64,000 bases of DNA, from contig NZ_FYEA01000004.1 of the NCBI RefSeq assembly GCF_900187605.1, positions 62,001 through 126,000 of the forward strand, in the 5' to 3' direction. Below are positions 52,720 through 61,376 of this stretch, piece after piece. A model generated the notes under the pieces. The model was not told the DNA's origin and searched no databases. It saw only the letters and a list, made by a program, of their open reading frames with translations. The DNA is from Pseudomonas sp. Irchel 3H7 (GTDB taxonomy: Bacteria > Pseudomonadota > Gammaproteobacteria > Pseudomonadales > Pseudomonadaceae). A program made the translations under genes and the position numbers. The stretch's first letter is position 1, and each line of letters begins with the position of its first letter.

Positions 52720-54107
52720 ACAGCCACGACACGGGGGCGAATCAATTCGCTCCCGTGCTTCCCTCCACGTAAAGGACTACGTAAAAAGAACACCCACTCC
52801 CGCCCCATCTTCCTTCTCTCCAAAAGCTGCAATTGGTCCAGCCCCTCCAGAACCGAAGTCGCCTCGTTATACGAGCAACCAAAATTTTCCGCCAAATTGC
52901 CTGCCGTGAACTCCTTAGCCTCCCCGCTTTTTGCCGCCTGATACACCGCGCGCTGTTTTTCCGTCATCTGATCGAAGTAGCCAGAATTCGTCAGCCAGCG
53001 CTCGAACTCTTCGGTGTAGGCCACGCTCTTGCGGTAAACATCGGTAAACCCGAGCACCGCTCGCTGGATCACCGAACACTGGAATTCGATGAAGTACGTC
53101 AGATCCAGCTCATCCGCCTCGGTATGCAGGTATGAACGTCCATATTTCACCGGTGCATTACGCAGTAACAAACTGATCGCTATGTAGCGAAACGCCGCAA
53201 ACTCGTTCTTGAACATGAACCAGTAAAACAAAGCCCTGGCGACCCGCCCGTTGCCGTCGCGAAAGGGATGTTCGTAGCCCAAGGCAAAATGCAGTGTGAT
53301 CGCCTTGATCAGTGGATGCAGGTAACTCGTCTCTTGCGGTGAGCCTTCGGGCAGGTTGATCCAGTGTGACAGTCGCTCAAGCCGCGACACCAATCCTGCT
53401 GCAGGTGGCGGCCGGTGCACCGTATTGCCCGCCCCGTCCTGGACGACCACCTCGTCATTGGTCCTGAACACCCCAGGGGAATACTGCTCGTCATCGATAC
53501 CCTCGACCCCCACCCGATGAATCGCCGCGATCAAATCCACGCTCATGGGTTCGTAACGTCTCTCCCAGGCAAAATTCATCATCCGGTAATTACCCATCAC
53601 CATGCGTTCATCCGGAGTGCGGGGCTGGCGCTGCTGCTTGAGCATGTCCTTGGCCACACGCGTAGTCGTCGCAGCGCCTTCCAACTGGCTACTGGCAATC
53701 GCTTCATCTTCGATAAGATCATTGAGCAGATAACTGAAATGCGCCCGTTCGCCAATCTGGCTGGTCATGTACTCCAGCGCAGCCGTACTGGCCTGTCGAT
53801 CGACGATGGAGATGGTCTTCTGCGCCAGCGGCGTCAACAGATACTTCCCCCACTGCACAGGCTCACCCAGTGGCAGAAGGTTAATGTGCTGGGCCGCCCG
53901 CGCCTTCTTGACCAAAGCCCAGCACAGTCTGGCATCCAGCCCCGCCGCCCAGCGATAACGCAACGCTTCAAATGGCAGATAACGACCTTGATCATCGAGC
54001 GGCTTGAGCAGCGCAAGATAATCCTCCAGACGATGCTTGTGGGGCGGGCGCACCAACAAGTCGAAAACGGGGTCGGTTCTGCCTTTCAATGCTGGCGGCT
54101 TTTTCAT
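52716..54107 (-). CDS. Fic-domain protein (AMPylase/deAMPylase family)
   Basis: A 463-residue Fic protein. The active-site motif HPFRDGNGRVAR is at 280-291. An N-terminal inhibitory motif SSQLEG is at 139-144 (Glu143), which marks a class II self-inhibited Fic. The C-terminus (about 385-450) looks like a winged helix (AGNLAENFGCSYNEATSVLEGLDQL). Such proteins transfer AMP to, or remove it from, Ser, Thr or Tyr. The ATG at 54107 is chosen over the adjacent TTG. There is no antitoxin gene beside it. The target is unknown. Confidence 0.9.
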   Translation of the reverse strand: MKKPPALKGRTDPVFDLLVRPPHKHRLEDYLALLKPLDDQGRYLPFEALRYRWAAGLDARLCWALVKKARAAQHINLLPLGEPVQWGKYLLTPLAQKTISIVDRQASTAALEYMTSQIGERAHFSYLLNDLIEDEAIASSQLEGAATTTRVAKDMLKQQRQPRTPDERMVMGNYRMMNFAWERRYEPMSVDLIAAIHRVGVEGIDDEQYSPGVFRTNDEVVVQDGAGNTVHRPPPAAGLVSRLERLSHWINLPEGSPQETSYLHPLIKAITLHFALGYEHPFRDGNGRVARALFYWFMFKNEFAAFRYIAISLLLRNAPVKYGRSYLHTEADELDLTYFIEFQCSVIQRAVLGFTDVYRKSVAYTEEFERWLTNSGYFDQMTEKQRAVYQAAKSGEAKEFTAGNLAENFGCSYNEATSVLEGLDQLQLLERRKMGREWVFFLRSPLRGGKHGSELIRPRVVAV

Positions 54108-54260
54108 CAAGACAAACTCAGGAACGCTGGAAGCAGAGGCTGGAGTACAGCATCCGAGGCACCAAGGCTCAATATCGGAGGTTTCTGAAAAAGATGTAGG
54201 AAGTGGCTGAGGTAGAGCGGACTACGGGTAATCAGCTAGAAACTGGTCGGCAGTCAGCCC

Positions 54261-54430
54261 GCCATCGCTGGCAAGCCAGCTCCCACAATTGGCTTGGGTG
54301 TATGCAGGTAGAGATTGGGCGGCTGTCAGGACCTCATCGCGAGCAGGCTCACTCCTACAGTTGGATTGCGTACATCTGCAAAAAACAGGTCGGCTGTCAG
54401 GCCGCCTTCGCGAGCAGGCTCGCTCCCACA
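54261..54430. repeat. Run of three half-REPs, each of a different family
   Basis: Same-orientation single REPs occur at 54261-54288 (family D), 54335-54359 (family B) and 54402-54430 (family C), about 70 bp apart. Each is preceded by a related CGGC(T/A)GTCAG sequence, so the units look like imperfect tandem copies. This forms the first half of the 0.73-kb gene-free stretch 54108-54836. Confidence 0.75.
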
Positions 54431-54494
54431 GAAGAGCAAGAGCAGACCGCTTCTGCTCCTCACCACTCAACAGGATGAGCGTTAGCTCGGCTGC

Positions 54495-54822
54495 AGCTTT
54501 TGATCTTGATCTGAAGGCCCATCGGCAGGCTGAGTGGAGGGATTGATCCGGGGGTGGGAGCGCAGCGACCGTTCGACGAAGTCGAACACATCGAGAGGAG
54601 GTGCAGCGAAGCAAACCGTAGGCGATGCCCCCGGATCGATCCCGGAGCGAAGGAACCCCGAGCCCCAGCGAGCGGGCCGAACGTCAGGGCAAAGCCTTTT
54701 GGGTTACCTTTTCGGCGTTTGGAAAAGGTGACTCGCCGTAAGGGCGAAACCGCCAGCGGCAGCACCCACAAAAACGGATATACACCCAAAACCCCAAGAA
54801 CATGGTCGGCCCGAAGGCCGCC
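54495..54822. repeat. Structured repeat block, about 330 bp, non-coding
   Basis: The block runs from GCTTTTGATCTTGATC to a CGGCC-cgaa-GGCCG hairpin (54807-54820). It contains the palindrome GTTCGAC-gaa-GTCGAAC (54571-54587), CCGGATCGATCCCGG, and CCTTTTC/GGAAAAGG arms. Short frames inside it have no ribosome-binding sites. I recall closely similar blocks recurring in fluorescent Pseudomonas genomes, often mis-annotated as hypothetical genes; that needs a search. The end hairpin may serve as the 3' end of the efflux operon. Confidence 0.65.
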
Positions 54823-54836
54823 ACGCAACCCACAAA

Positions 54837-57800
54837 TCAAACGGAGTCTTTGCGAACCCTGAACCAAGCCGCATACAACGCCGGCAAAAACAACAGCGTC
54901 AGCGCAGTCGCAACAATCAACCCGCCCATGATCGCCACCGCCATCGGCCCAAAAAACACACTCCGCGACAACGGAATCATCGCCAAAACCGCCGCCAACG
55001 CCGTCAACACAATCGGCCTGAAGCGTCGAACCGTAGCCTCGATAATCGCCTGCCAAGGCTTAAGCCCCGAGGCAATATCCTGCTCAATCTGATCCACCAG
55101 AATCACCGAATTACGCATGATCATCCCGGACAACGCAATCGTGCCCAACATCGCCACAAACCCGAACGGCTGACGGAACACCATCAAGAACAACGTCACC
55201 CCGATCAACCCCAAAGGCGCCGTCAAAAACACCATCGCCGTACGCGAAAAACTGCGCAACTGCACCATCAGCAACGTCAGCACCACGACAATGAACATCG
55301 GCACCCCGGCATTCACCGACTTCTGCCCACGCTCGGAATCCTCCACCGTGCCGCCGACATCCAACAGATAACCATCGGGCAACTCGGCACGAATCGAATC
55401 CAGCGTCGGCATGATCTGCTTCACCAACGTCGCCGGCTGCTCCTTGCCATAAATATCCGCGCGCACGGTCACGTTTGGCAGACGATTACGATGCCAGATG
55501 ATCCCCTCCTCAAAGCCGTATTCCAGCGTGGCAATCTGCGACAACGCCACACTGCGACCGTTATCCGTCGGCACGGCCAGACTCGGCAGCAACGACAATT
55601 CAGTGCGCTCATGCACCGTGCCGCGCAACAGAATCTCGATCAACTCATTGTCTTCGCGATACTGACTGACACTCGATCCGGTCAACGAACTCTGCAGAAA
55701 TTTCGCCAGATTCGCCGTGCTTACACCCAGCGCCCGGGCACGATCCTGATCGATATTCAGATACACGACTTTGCTCGGTTCCTCCCAATCCAGATGCACA
55801 TTGACCACATGCGGATTCTCGCGAACCTTGGCTGCCACCTTACGCGCCAGCGCGCGAACTTCTTCGATGTGTTCACCGGTCACGCGGAACTGCACCGGAT
55901 AACCCACCGGCGGACCGTTCTCCAACCGCGTGACCCGCGAACGCAATGCAGGAAATTGCTCGTTAAGCGTTTCGATCAACCAGCTGCGCAGCGCCTCACG
56001 CTCCTCGATGTTCTTCGCCAACACCACAAACTGCGCGAAGCTCGCCGCCGGCAATTGCTGATCGAGCGGCAGATAGAAACGCGGCGAGCCGGTGCCAACA
56101 TAGGCGACGTAATTGTCGATGCCGGCGTGATCCTTGAGCATCGCTTCCAGACGTTTGACTTCACCGGTGGTATTGGCCAGCGACGCACCCTCAGCCAGTT
56201 TCAGATCGACCATCAACTCCAGCCGATTCGAGGCCGGGAAAAACTGCTGCGGGACGAAACGAAACAACATCACCGACGCGATAAACAGTCCCACCGTCAG
56301 CACGATCACGGTCTTGCGATGCATTACGCACCACTCGACCAGACGCCGAACGCGCTGATAAAATGGCGTGCCATACGGATCAGCCTGACCATCGCCAGTG
56401 CCATGTTTGGCCGCATGAATTTTCGCCAGATCCGGCAGGAGTTTTTCCCCCAGATACGGCACGAACATCACTGCCGCCACCCAGGACGCGAGCAGCGCGA
56501 TGGTCACCACCTGGAAGATCGAGCGTGTGTACTCGCCAGTACCGGACTGCGCCGTGGCAATCGGCAGAAACCCGGCGGCAGTGATCAACGTCCCCGTAAG
56601 CATCGGAAACGCGGTGCTGGTCCAGGCATAACTCGCCGCACGGATACGGTCGAAACCCTGCTCCATTTTGATCGCCATCATTTCCACGGCGATGATCGCG
56701 TCGTCCACCAGCAAGCCCAGCGCCAGCACCAACGCGCCAAGGGAGATCTTGTGCAGGCCGATGCCGAGGTAATACATGCAGGCGAAAGTCATCGCCAGCA
56801 CCAGTGGAATGGTCAGCGCCACAACCATGCCGGTGCGCACGCCGAGGGAGAAGAAGCTCACCAGCAAGACAATCGCCAGCGCCTCGACCAGCACCTGAAC
56901 AAACTCGCCGACCCCGGTTTTCACCGCCGCCGGTTGATCGGAAACCTTGCGCAATTGCATGCCGGCCGGGAGGTTTTTCTGGATGCGCGAGAACTCGCCT
57001 TCCAGTGCTTTACCGAGCACCAGAATGTCACCGCCATCCTTCATCGCCACCGCCAGACCGATCGCGTCTTCACCCATGAAACGCATGCGCGGCGCCGGTG
57101 GATCGTTGAACCCGCGGCGCACATCGGCGACATCGGAGATGCGGAACGTACGATCGCCGACGCGGATCGGGAAGTTTTTTATCTCCTCTACCGTCTGAAA
57201 ATTTCCCGAGACCCGCAGCTGCAAGCGCTCGCTACCGGTTTCAAAGAAACCGGCGGTCGACACCGCGTTCTGTTCTTGCAGCGTTTGTTGTACCGCCGCC
57301 AGCGGCAAGCCGAGGGTCGCCAGTTTGACGTTGGACAGCTCGACCCAGATCTTCTCGTCCTGCAAACCGAGCAAGTCGACCTTGCCGACATCCTTGACCC
57401 GTTGCAGCTGAATCTGGATGCGATCGGCGTAATCCTTGAGCACCGCGTAATCGAAACCGTCGCCGGTCAGCGCATAGATATTGCCGAACGTGGTGCCGAA
57501 TTCATCGTTGAAGAACGGCCCCTGAATATCCGGCGGCAAGGTCTGACGAATATCGCTGACCTTCTTGCGCACCTGATACCAGAGGTCGGGGATTTCCTTG
57601 GAATGCATCGAATCGCGAGCAATGAAGGTGACCTGGGATTCACCGGGGCGCGAGAACGAGACGATGCGCTCGTATTCGCCGGTTTCCATCAGCTTCTTTT
57701 CGATGCGCTCGGTAACCTGCCGCGAGACCTCCTGCGCGGTCGCGCCCGGCCAGCGAGTCTGGATCACCATCGCTTTGAAGGTGAACGGCGGGTCTTCGCT

Positions 57801-57908
57801 CTGGCCGAGTTTGGTGTAGGACAACGCACCGACGATGGCCAGCAAAAGCATCAGGAACAGTACGATCTGGCGATTACGCAGCGCCCATTCGGAAAGGTTG
57901 AAGCGCAT
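54837..57908 (-). CDS. RND efflux transporter permease (AcrB/TriC-like)
   Basis: A 1023-residue inner-membrane proton-driven pump with the RND layout of 12 membrane helices and two large periplasmic loops. The paired Asp of the proton relay lies in LGLLVDDAIIAVEMM (helix 4), and GQSEDPPFTFK and TRWPGATAQEV are near the start. It resembles the TriC/VexK-type permeases more than MexB. It follows its adaptor gene by 6 bp. No outer-membrane channel gene is present, so it must borrow one. Confidence 0.92.
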   Translation of the reverse strand: MRFNLSEWALRNRQIVLFLMLLLAIVGALSYTKLGQSEDPPFTFKAMVIQTRWPGATAQEVSRQVTERIEKKLMETGEYERIVSFSRPGESQVTFIARDSMHSKEIPDLWYQVRKKVSDIRQTLPPDIQGPFFNDEFGTTFGNIYALTGDGFDYAVLKDYADRIQIQLQRVKDVGKVDLLGLQDEKIWVELSNVKLATLGLPLAAVQQTLQEQNAVSTAGFFETGSERLQLRVSGNFQTVEEIKNFPIRVGDRTFRISDVADVRRGFNDPPAPRMRFMGEDAIGLAVAMKDGGDILVLGKALEGEFSRIQKNLPAGMQLRKVSDQPAAVKTGVGEFVQVLVEALAIVLLVSFFSLGVRTGMVVALTIPLVLAMTFACMYYLGIGLHKISLGALVLALGLLVDDAIIAVEMMAIKMEQGFDRIRAASYAWTSTAFPMLTGTLITAAGFLPIATAQSGTGEYTRSIFQVVTIALLASWVAAVMFVPYLGEKLLPDLAKIHAAKHGTGDGQADPYGTPFYQRVRRLVEWCVMHRKTVIVLTVGLFIASVMLFRFVPQQFFPASNRLELMVDLKLAEGASLANTTGEVKRLEAMLKDHAGIDNYVAYVGTGSPRFYLPLDQQLPAASFAQFVVLAKNIEEREALRSWLIETLNEQFPALRSRVTRLENGPPVGYPVQFRVTGEHIEEVRALARKVAAKVRENPHVVNVHLDWEEPSKVVYLNIDQDRARALGVSTANLAKFLQSSLTGSSVSQYREDNELIEILLRGTVHERTELSLLPSLAVPTDNGRSVALSQIATLEYGFEEGIIWHRNRLPNVTVRADIYGKEQPATLVKQIMPTLDSIRAELPDGYLLDVGGTVEDSERGQKSVNAGVPMFIVVVLTLLMVQLRSFSRTAMVFLTAPLGLIGVTLFLMVFRQPFGFVAMLGTIALSGMIMRNSVILVDQIEQDIASGLKPWQAIIEATVRRFRPIVLTALAAVLAMIPLSRSVFFGPMAVAIMGGLIVATALTLLFLPALYAAWFRVRKDSV

Positions 57909-57914
57909 TGGGAC

Positions 57915-59015
57915 TTACTCCTTGTCCGCCAGATTGACCACACGGTTGGAGCGATCCACCGGACGCACCTGCTGACCCTCGAGCAACACGTGAACGCCGG
58001 CGGCGACCACCCAGTCGCTGGCGTTCAGGCCTTCAAGCACCGGCACGGTTTTTTCGCCGAACGGGCCGACGCGCACTGGGGTTTTCTTCAAGGTGTTGTT
58101 GCCGTTGACGACCCAGACGTAGGTCGCGCCGTTTTCGGCAGTGAGTGCCGAGAGCGGCACCGACAGCGACACGGCATCGGCCGATTGCACAAACACCCGG
58201 GCGCTCTGGCCCAGTTCGGCCGGGACTTTGCCACCAGTGAAGGAAATGCGTGCGGCGAAGGTGCGCGAGCGTGGATCGGCGGCGGGCGACAGTTCGCGGA
58301 TCTGCCCGGCGAAACGCTGGTTCTGTTGGGTCCACAGCTCGACCGTCACTGGCTGACCGACCTTGAAGCGCCCGAAGCTCTGCTCCGGCAGGCTGATCAG
58401 CACTTCGCGCTCGCCGTCGGTGGCGAGGGTAAACACCGTTTGCCCGGCGGCGACGACCTGTCCGACTTCCACCGAACGCTTGGCCACCACGCCATCCTGC
58501 GGCGCACGCAACACCGCGTAACTGGCCTGATTGGTCGATACGTTGAATTCAGCTTTGATTTGTTTGAGGCGGGCTTCACCGGAGCGGTAAAGGTTTTCCG
58601 CATTGTCGTAGGCCGAGCGGCTGACCATCTGCCGATCCATCAGGGTCTTGTAGCGATCGCGCTCGGCACGCACCAGGTTGAGATTGGCTTCGGCGGCGGC
58701 AACCTGGGCGCGGGTGGCTTCCAGCTGCAGGCGCACGTCCTGCGGATCGAGTTCAGCGAGCGGTTGATCTGCCTTCACGCGCTGACCTTCATCGACCAGT
58801 CGTCGGCTGACTTTGCCGCCAATGCGGAACGCCAGATCGGGTTCGTAGCGGGCGCGCACCTCGCCCGGATAACTTTCCATCGTCTGCGCCGAAGGCTCTG
58901 GCTGCACCACCATGGCCGGTCGCACGGTGACTTGCGTCGCCTCTTCCTGACCACACGCTGACAAAAGGAACGCCAGACTCACTGGCAACGCGAGGGACAA
59001 CGCATGGCGGAACAT
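57915..59015 (-). CDS. RND efflux periplasmic adaptor lipoprotein
   Basis: A 366-residue membrane-fusion protein. The lipobox LLSAC has Cys21, then come a biotinyl-lipoyl half domain (LVDEGQRVKADQPLAELDPQD), a helical hairpin, a second lipoyl half (LRAPQDGVVAKRSVEVGQVV) and beta-barrel domains. It links the permease to an outer-membrane channel. It is first in the two-gene operon and divergent from the TetR gene. Confidence 0.93.
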   Translation of the reverse strand: MFRHALSLALPVSLAFLLSACGQEEATQVTVRPAMVVQPEPSAQTMESYPGEVRARYEPDLAFRIGGKVSRRLVDEGQRVKADQPLAELDPQDVRLQLEATRAQVAAAEANLNLVRAERDRYKTLMDRQMVSRSAYDNAENLYRSGEARLKQIKAEFNVSTNQASYAVLRAPQDGVVAKRSVEVGQVVAAGQTVFTLATDGEREVLISLPEQSFGRFKVGQPVTVELWTQQNQRFAGQIRELSPAADPRSRTFAARISFTGGKVPAELGQSARVFVQSADAVSLSVPLSALTAENGATYVWVVNGNNTLKKTPVRVGPFGEKTVPVLEGLNASDWVVAAGVHVLLEGQQVRPVDRSNRVVNLADKE

Positions 59016-59052
59016 GGTGACGGACCTTTCGCTAATGGTGCTTGGAATAATT

Positions 59053-59097
59053 ATACTGGCGGGTATGTTATTAATAGCAAACTCACCAGTCCAGTAT
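59053..59097. promoter_or_regulatory. Inverted repeats between the efflux operon and tetR
   Basis: ATACTGG (59053-59059) and CCAGTAT (59091-59097) are perfect inverted copies, and ACTGGCGGGT/ACTCACCAGT inside them match at 8 of 10. They span the AT-rich centre of the 94-bp divergent gap. This is the expected place for the TetR operator and overlapping promoters. Confidence 0.55.
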
Positions 59098-59109
59098 TAA
59101 AAGCGAAGA

Positions 59110-59745
59110 ATGTCGAACAATCTTTCAGCTCCAAACGGTCCGGGCCGTCCCAAGGATCTGGCCAAGCGCCAGGCGATCCTCGACGCGGCGAAAATTCTGT
59201 TTCTGAGTCATGGCTATGCCAACACCAGCATGGACGCGGTCGCCAGCGAGGCTGGCGTGTCGAAGCTGACGGTCTACAGCCATTTCAACGACAAAGAGAC
59301 GCTGTTCTCCGCCGCCGTCGTGGCCAAGTGCGAGGAGCAATTGCCGCCATTGTTCTTCGAATTGCCCGAAGGCATCGCCGTGGAAAATGTGTTGCTGAAC
59401 ATTGCGCGAGGCTTTCATCACCTGATCAACAGTGATGAGTCGGTGAACTTGCACCGCTTGATCATGGCGCTGGGCAGTCAGGATCCGAAGCTGTCGCTGA
59501 TCTTCTTCGAGGCCGGCCCTCAGCGCATGGTGCAAGGCATGGAGCGGTTGTTGACGCGCATTCACGAGACAGGCGCGCTGAGCATCGATCTGCCGCGCAA
59601 TGCCGCCGAGCATTTCTTTTGCCTGATCAAGGGTGCGGGGAATTTTCGGCTGTTGTATGGCTGTGGGGAGCCGTTGACTGAAGAGGCAGCGGAAAGCCAT
59701 GTGCAGGAAGTGGTGGGGTTGTTTATGCGGGCGTACAAAGCCTAA
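59110..59745 (+). CDS. TetR/AcrR-family regulator of the adjacent efflux operon
   Basis: A 211-residue regulator with an N-terminal helix-turn-helix (MDAVASEAGVSKLTVYSHFNDKETLF, about residues 37-62) and an all-helical ligand domain. It is divergent from the adaptor-permease operon with inverted repeats between. It is most simply a ligand-released repressor of the pump and itself. The inducer is unknown. Confidence 0.9.
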   Translation: MSNNLSAPNGPGRPKDLAKRQAILDAAKILFLSHGYANTSMDAVASEAGVSKLTVYSHFNDKETLFSAAVVAKCEEQLPPLFFELPEGIAVENVLLNIARGFHHLINSDESVNLHRLIMALGSQDPKLSLIFFEAGPQRMVQGMERLLTRIHETGALSIDLPRNAAEHFFCLIKGAGNFRLLYGCGEPLTEEAAESHVQEVVGLFMRAYKA

Positions 59746-59769
59746 TTTCTGCGGTGTCGGCACTGACGC

Positions 59770-59863
59770 CATCGCTGGCAAGCCAGCTCCCACAAGGATT
59801 TGGGTGTGATCACAAATCGTGTACACACCACCAAACCCTGTGGGAGCTGGCTTGCCAGCGATG
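59770..59863. repeat. Inverted pair of REP elements (family D)
   Basis: The 25-bp arms 59770-59794 and 59839-59863 are perfect inverted copies (core GGGAGCTGGCTTGCCAGCGA). The 44-bp loop has its own weak dyad (GTGTG/CACAC). They lie between the convergent tetR and rsmJ genes. Confidence 0.9.
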
Positions 59864-59877
59864 AGCGCGACTCGGTA

Positions 59878-60660
59878 TCAAGCCTTGAGCGCTTTCTTCG
59901 GGTAGATGTCATAGCGGCTCGATTTGCCATCCAGCGCATGACTCGGCTTCGGCCCTTCAATGCACGGCGCCTTGCGCGGTCGTTTGACCACCACCCGGTG
60001 CGTCGCTAATGCCAAAGCGGCCTGCAACAGCGCCGGCGCATCCGGATCATCACCCACCAACGGCCGGAACAGACGCATTTCCTTTTTCACCAGCGCAGTC
60101 TTCTCGCGATGCGGAAACATCGGGTCGAGATAAATCACCTGCGGCGCCTCACCCTCCCAGTTCTGCATGACCTCGATGGAATTGCCCTTGAGCAACTTCA
60201 TCCGCGCCACGATCGGCGCCACGTCGAAATCTTCCGCCGCCCGCGCCAGACCATCTTCCAGCAGCGCGCCGATGAGCGGCTGGCGTTCGATCAGGCTCAT
60301 CTCGCAACCGAGACTGGCCAGCACGAACGCATCCTTGCCCAGCCCCGCCGTGGCATCCAGCACCCGTGGGCGCACGCCTTGAGCGATGCCGACAGCCTTG
60401 GCGATCATCTGCCCGCTGCCGCCACCGTATAAGCGCCGATGCGCCGCACCACCTTCAACAAAGTCGACCCGCACCGGCCCCGGTGCATCCGGGCCGAGCT
60501 GTTGCAGCTGCAAACCCTGCTCGCCGACCTGCAAGGCAAACTCGCCGTCCGCCACTTCAAGCGGCAGGCCCAGGCGCTCGGCCCACTGCCCGGCTTGCGC
60601 TTCAAACGTCGGGCCGAGGGCCTGAACATGGATGCGGCAGGCCGCAGGTTGCTCGATCAT
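59878..60660 (-). CDS. rsmJ: 16S rRNA (guanine(1516)-N2)-methyltransferase RsmJ
   Basis: A 260-residue SAM methyltransferase. [20 protein letters not shown] is the SAM-binding block and [21 protein letters not shown] carries the DPMF catalytic loop. [14 protein letters not shown] at 60660 is preferred to the in-frame start at 60711. It is divergent from the repeat protein gene, with 92 bp between. Confidence 0.94.
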   Translation of the reverse strand: MIEQPAACRIHVQALGPTFEAQAGQWAERLGLPLEVADGEFALQVGEQGLQLQQLGPDAPGPVRVDFVEGGAAHRRLYGGGSGQMIAKAVGIAQGVRPRVLDATAGLGKDAFVLASLGCEMSLIERQPLIGALLEDGLARAAEDFDVAPIVARMKLLKGNSIEVMQNWEGEAPQVIYLDPMFPHREKTALVKKEMRLFRPLVGDDPDAPALLQAALALATHRVVVKRPRKAPCIEGPKPSHALDGKSSRYDIYPKKALKA

Positions 60661-60752
60661 GGAAAACACGCTCAAAAATTCAAGGATCGGCAAAAACCGC
60701 CGATAATTCATTCAACGCGCATTTTGCCAGAGCTGAGCGTCAACCGAAAAAA

Positions 60753-61373
60753 ATGTCAGGCATTCTTCCCACATCGATTGGCTACATCTCGCCCCATGGC
60801 GACTTTAGCCGTCACAACACTCAAGCACTGAGCGGCGTCAGTCACCTGTGGCAGGATTTCTTTGCCCAGGCGATGGCCGAACAGACGAGTGAAGTGGTGC
60901 CTGCCTGTGGCACGTTCCCTCCGGTTGACCTGAGCAGCCCGGAAGAACCGACCATCGGCAGCGAGCTGCACGCGCACATCGTCAGCCAGCGCGAGTGCGA
61001 TGTGGTGGAAACCGAAGTGCGTCCGCCAGAGCCGCTGTTCCTGCCGATCGCCGAATTCGAAATGGACTTGCTGGACAAACCCTTCCCGCCGTTCCCGCCG
61101 GAAGAACTGAAAGCTCAGCAAGAGCAACAGGATTTCGACAGCAGTTGGGTGCGTCCGGTGGTGATCAACAATGGTCAGCCCGTTCCAGAGCCTGGCCCGG
61201 CCCCGCAGAAGAAACCGCTGTACCTGCCGATTGCCGAATTCGATCTGGATCTGCTGCAAAAGCCTTATCCGCCGTTCCCGCCGGAAGAAATCGTCGAGCA
61301 ACAGAAGGCGCTGGACTTCGATAATGGCTGGGCCCGCCCGATCGTTCTGCAGAACCTGCGCCTCGCCGCCTAA
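60753..61373 (+). CDS. Unknown protein with two 45-residue tandem repeats
   Basis: A 206-residue acidic protein with no signal or membrane segment. Residues 94-138 and 155-199 are repeats identical at about 29 of 45 positions. Each reads PL(F/Y)LPIAEF, then DLL-KP-PPFPPEE, then a QQ-rich linker, then DFD--W-RP-V. A Pro/Gln linker joins them. The pattern suggests two short peptide-binding or docking units. The open frame extends upstream inside antisense rsmJ, but ATG 60753 is the first reasonable start. I do not recognise the family. Confidence 0.75.
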   Translation: MSGILPTSIGYISPHGDFSRHNTQALSGVSHLWQDFFAQAMAEQTSEVVPACGTFPPVDLSSPEEPTIGSELHAHIVSQRECDVVETEVRPPEPLFLPIAEFEMDLLDKPFPPFPPEELKAQQEQQDFDSSWVRPVVINNGQPVPEPGPAPQKKPLYLPIAEFDLDLLQKPYPPFPPEEIVEQQKALDFDNGWARPIVLQNLRLAA

Positions 61374-61376
61374 ACC

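Noticed and set aside
54534..54862. Short open frames (65-102 codons) in the repeat block
   Set aside because: They have no ribosome sites, low-complexity Arg/Pro-rich products, overlap in several frames and run through palindromes. They are better read as a non-coding repeat.
55491..58961. 1156-residue open frame on the plus strand opposite the RND operon
   Set aside because: It crosses both the permease and adaptor genes in antisense. Its sequence is Arg/His/Gln-rich, as expected of a reversed GC-rich frame.
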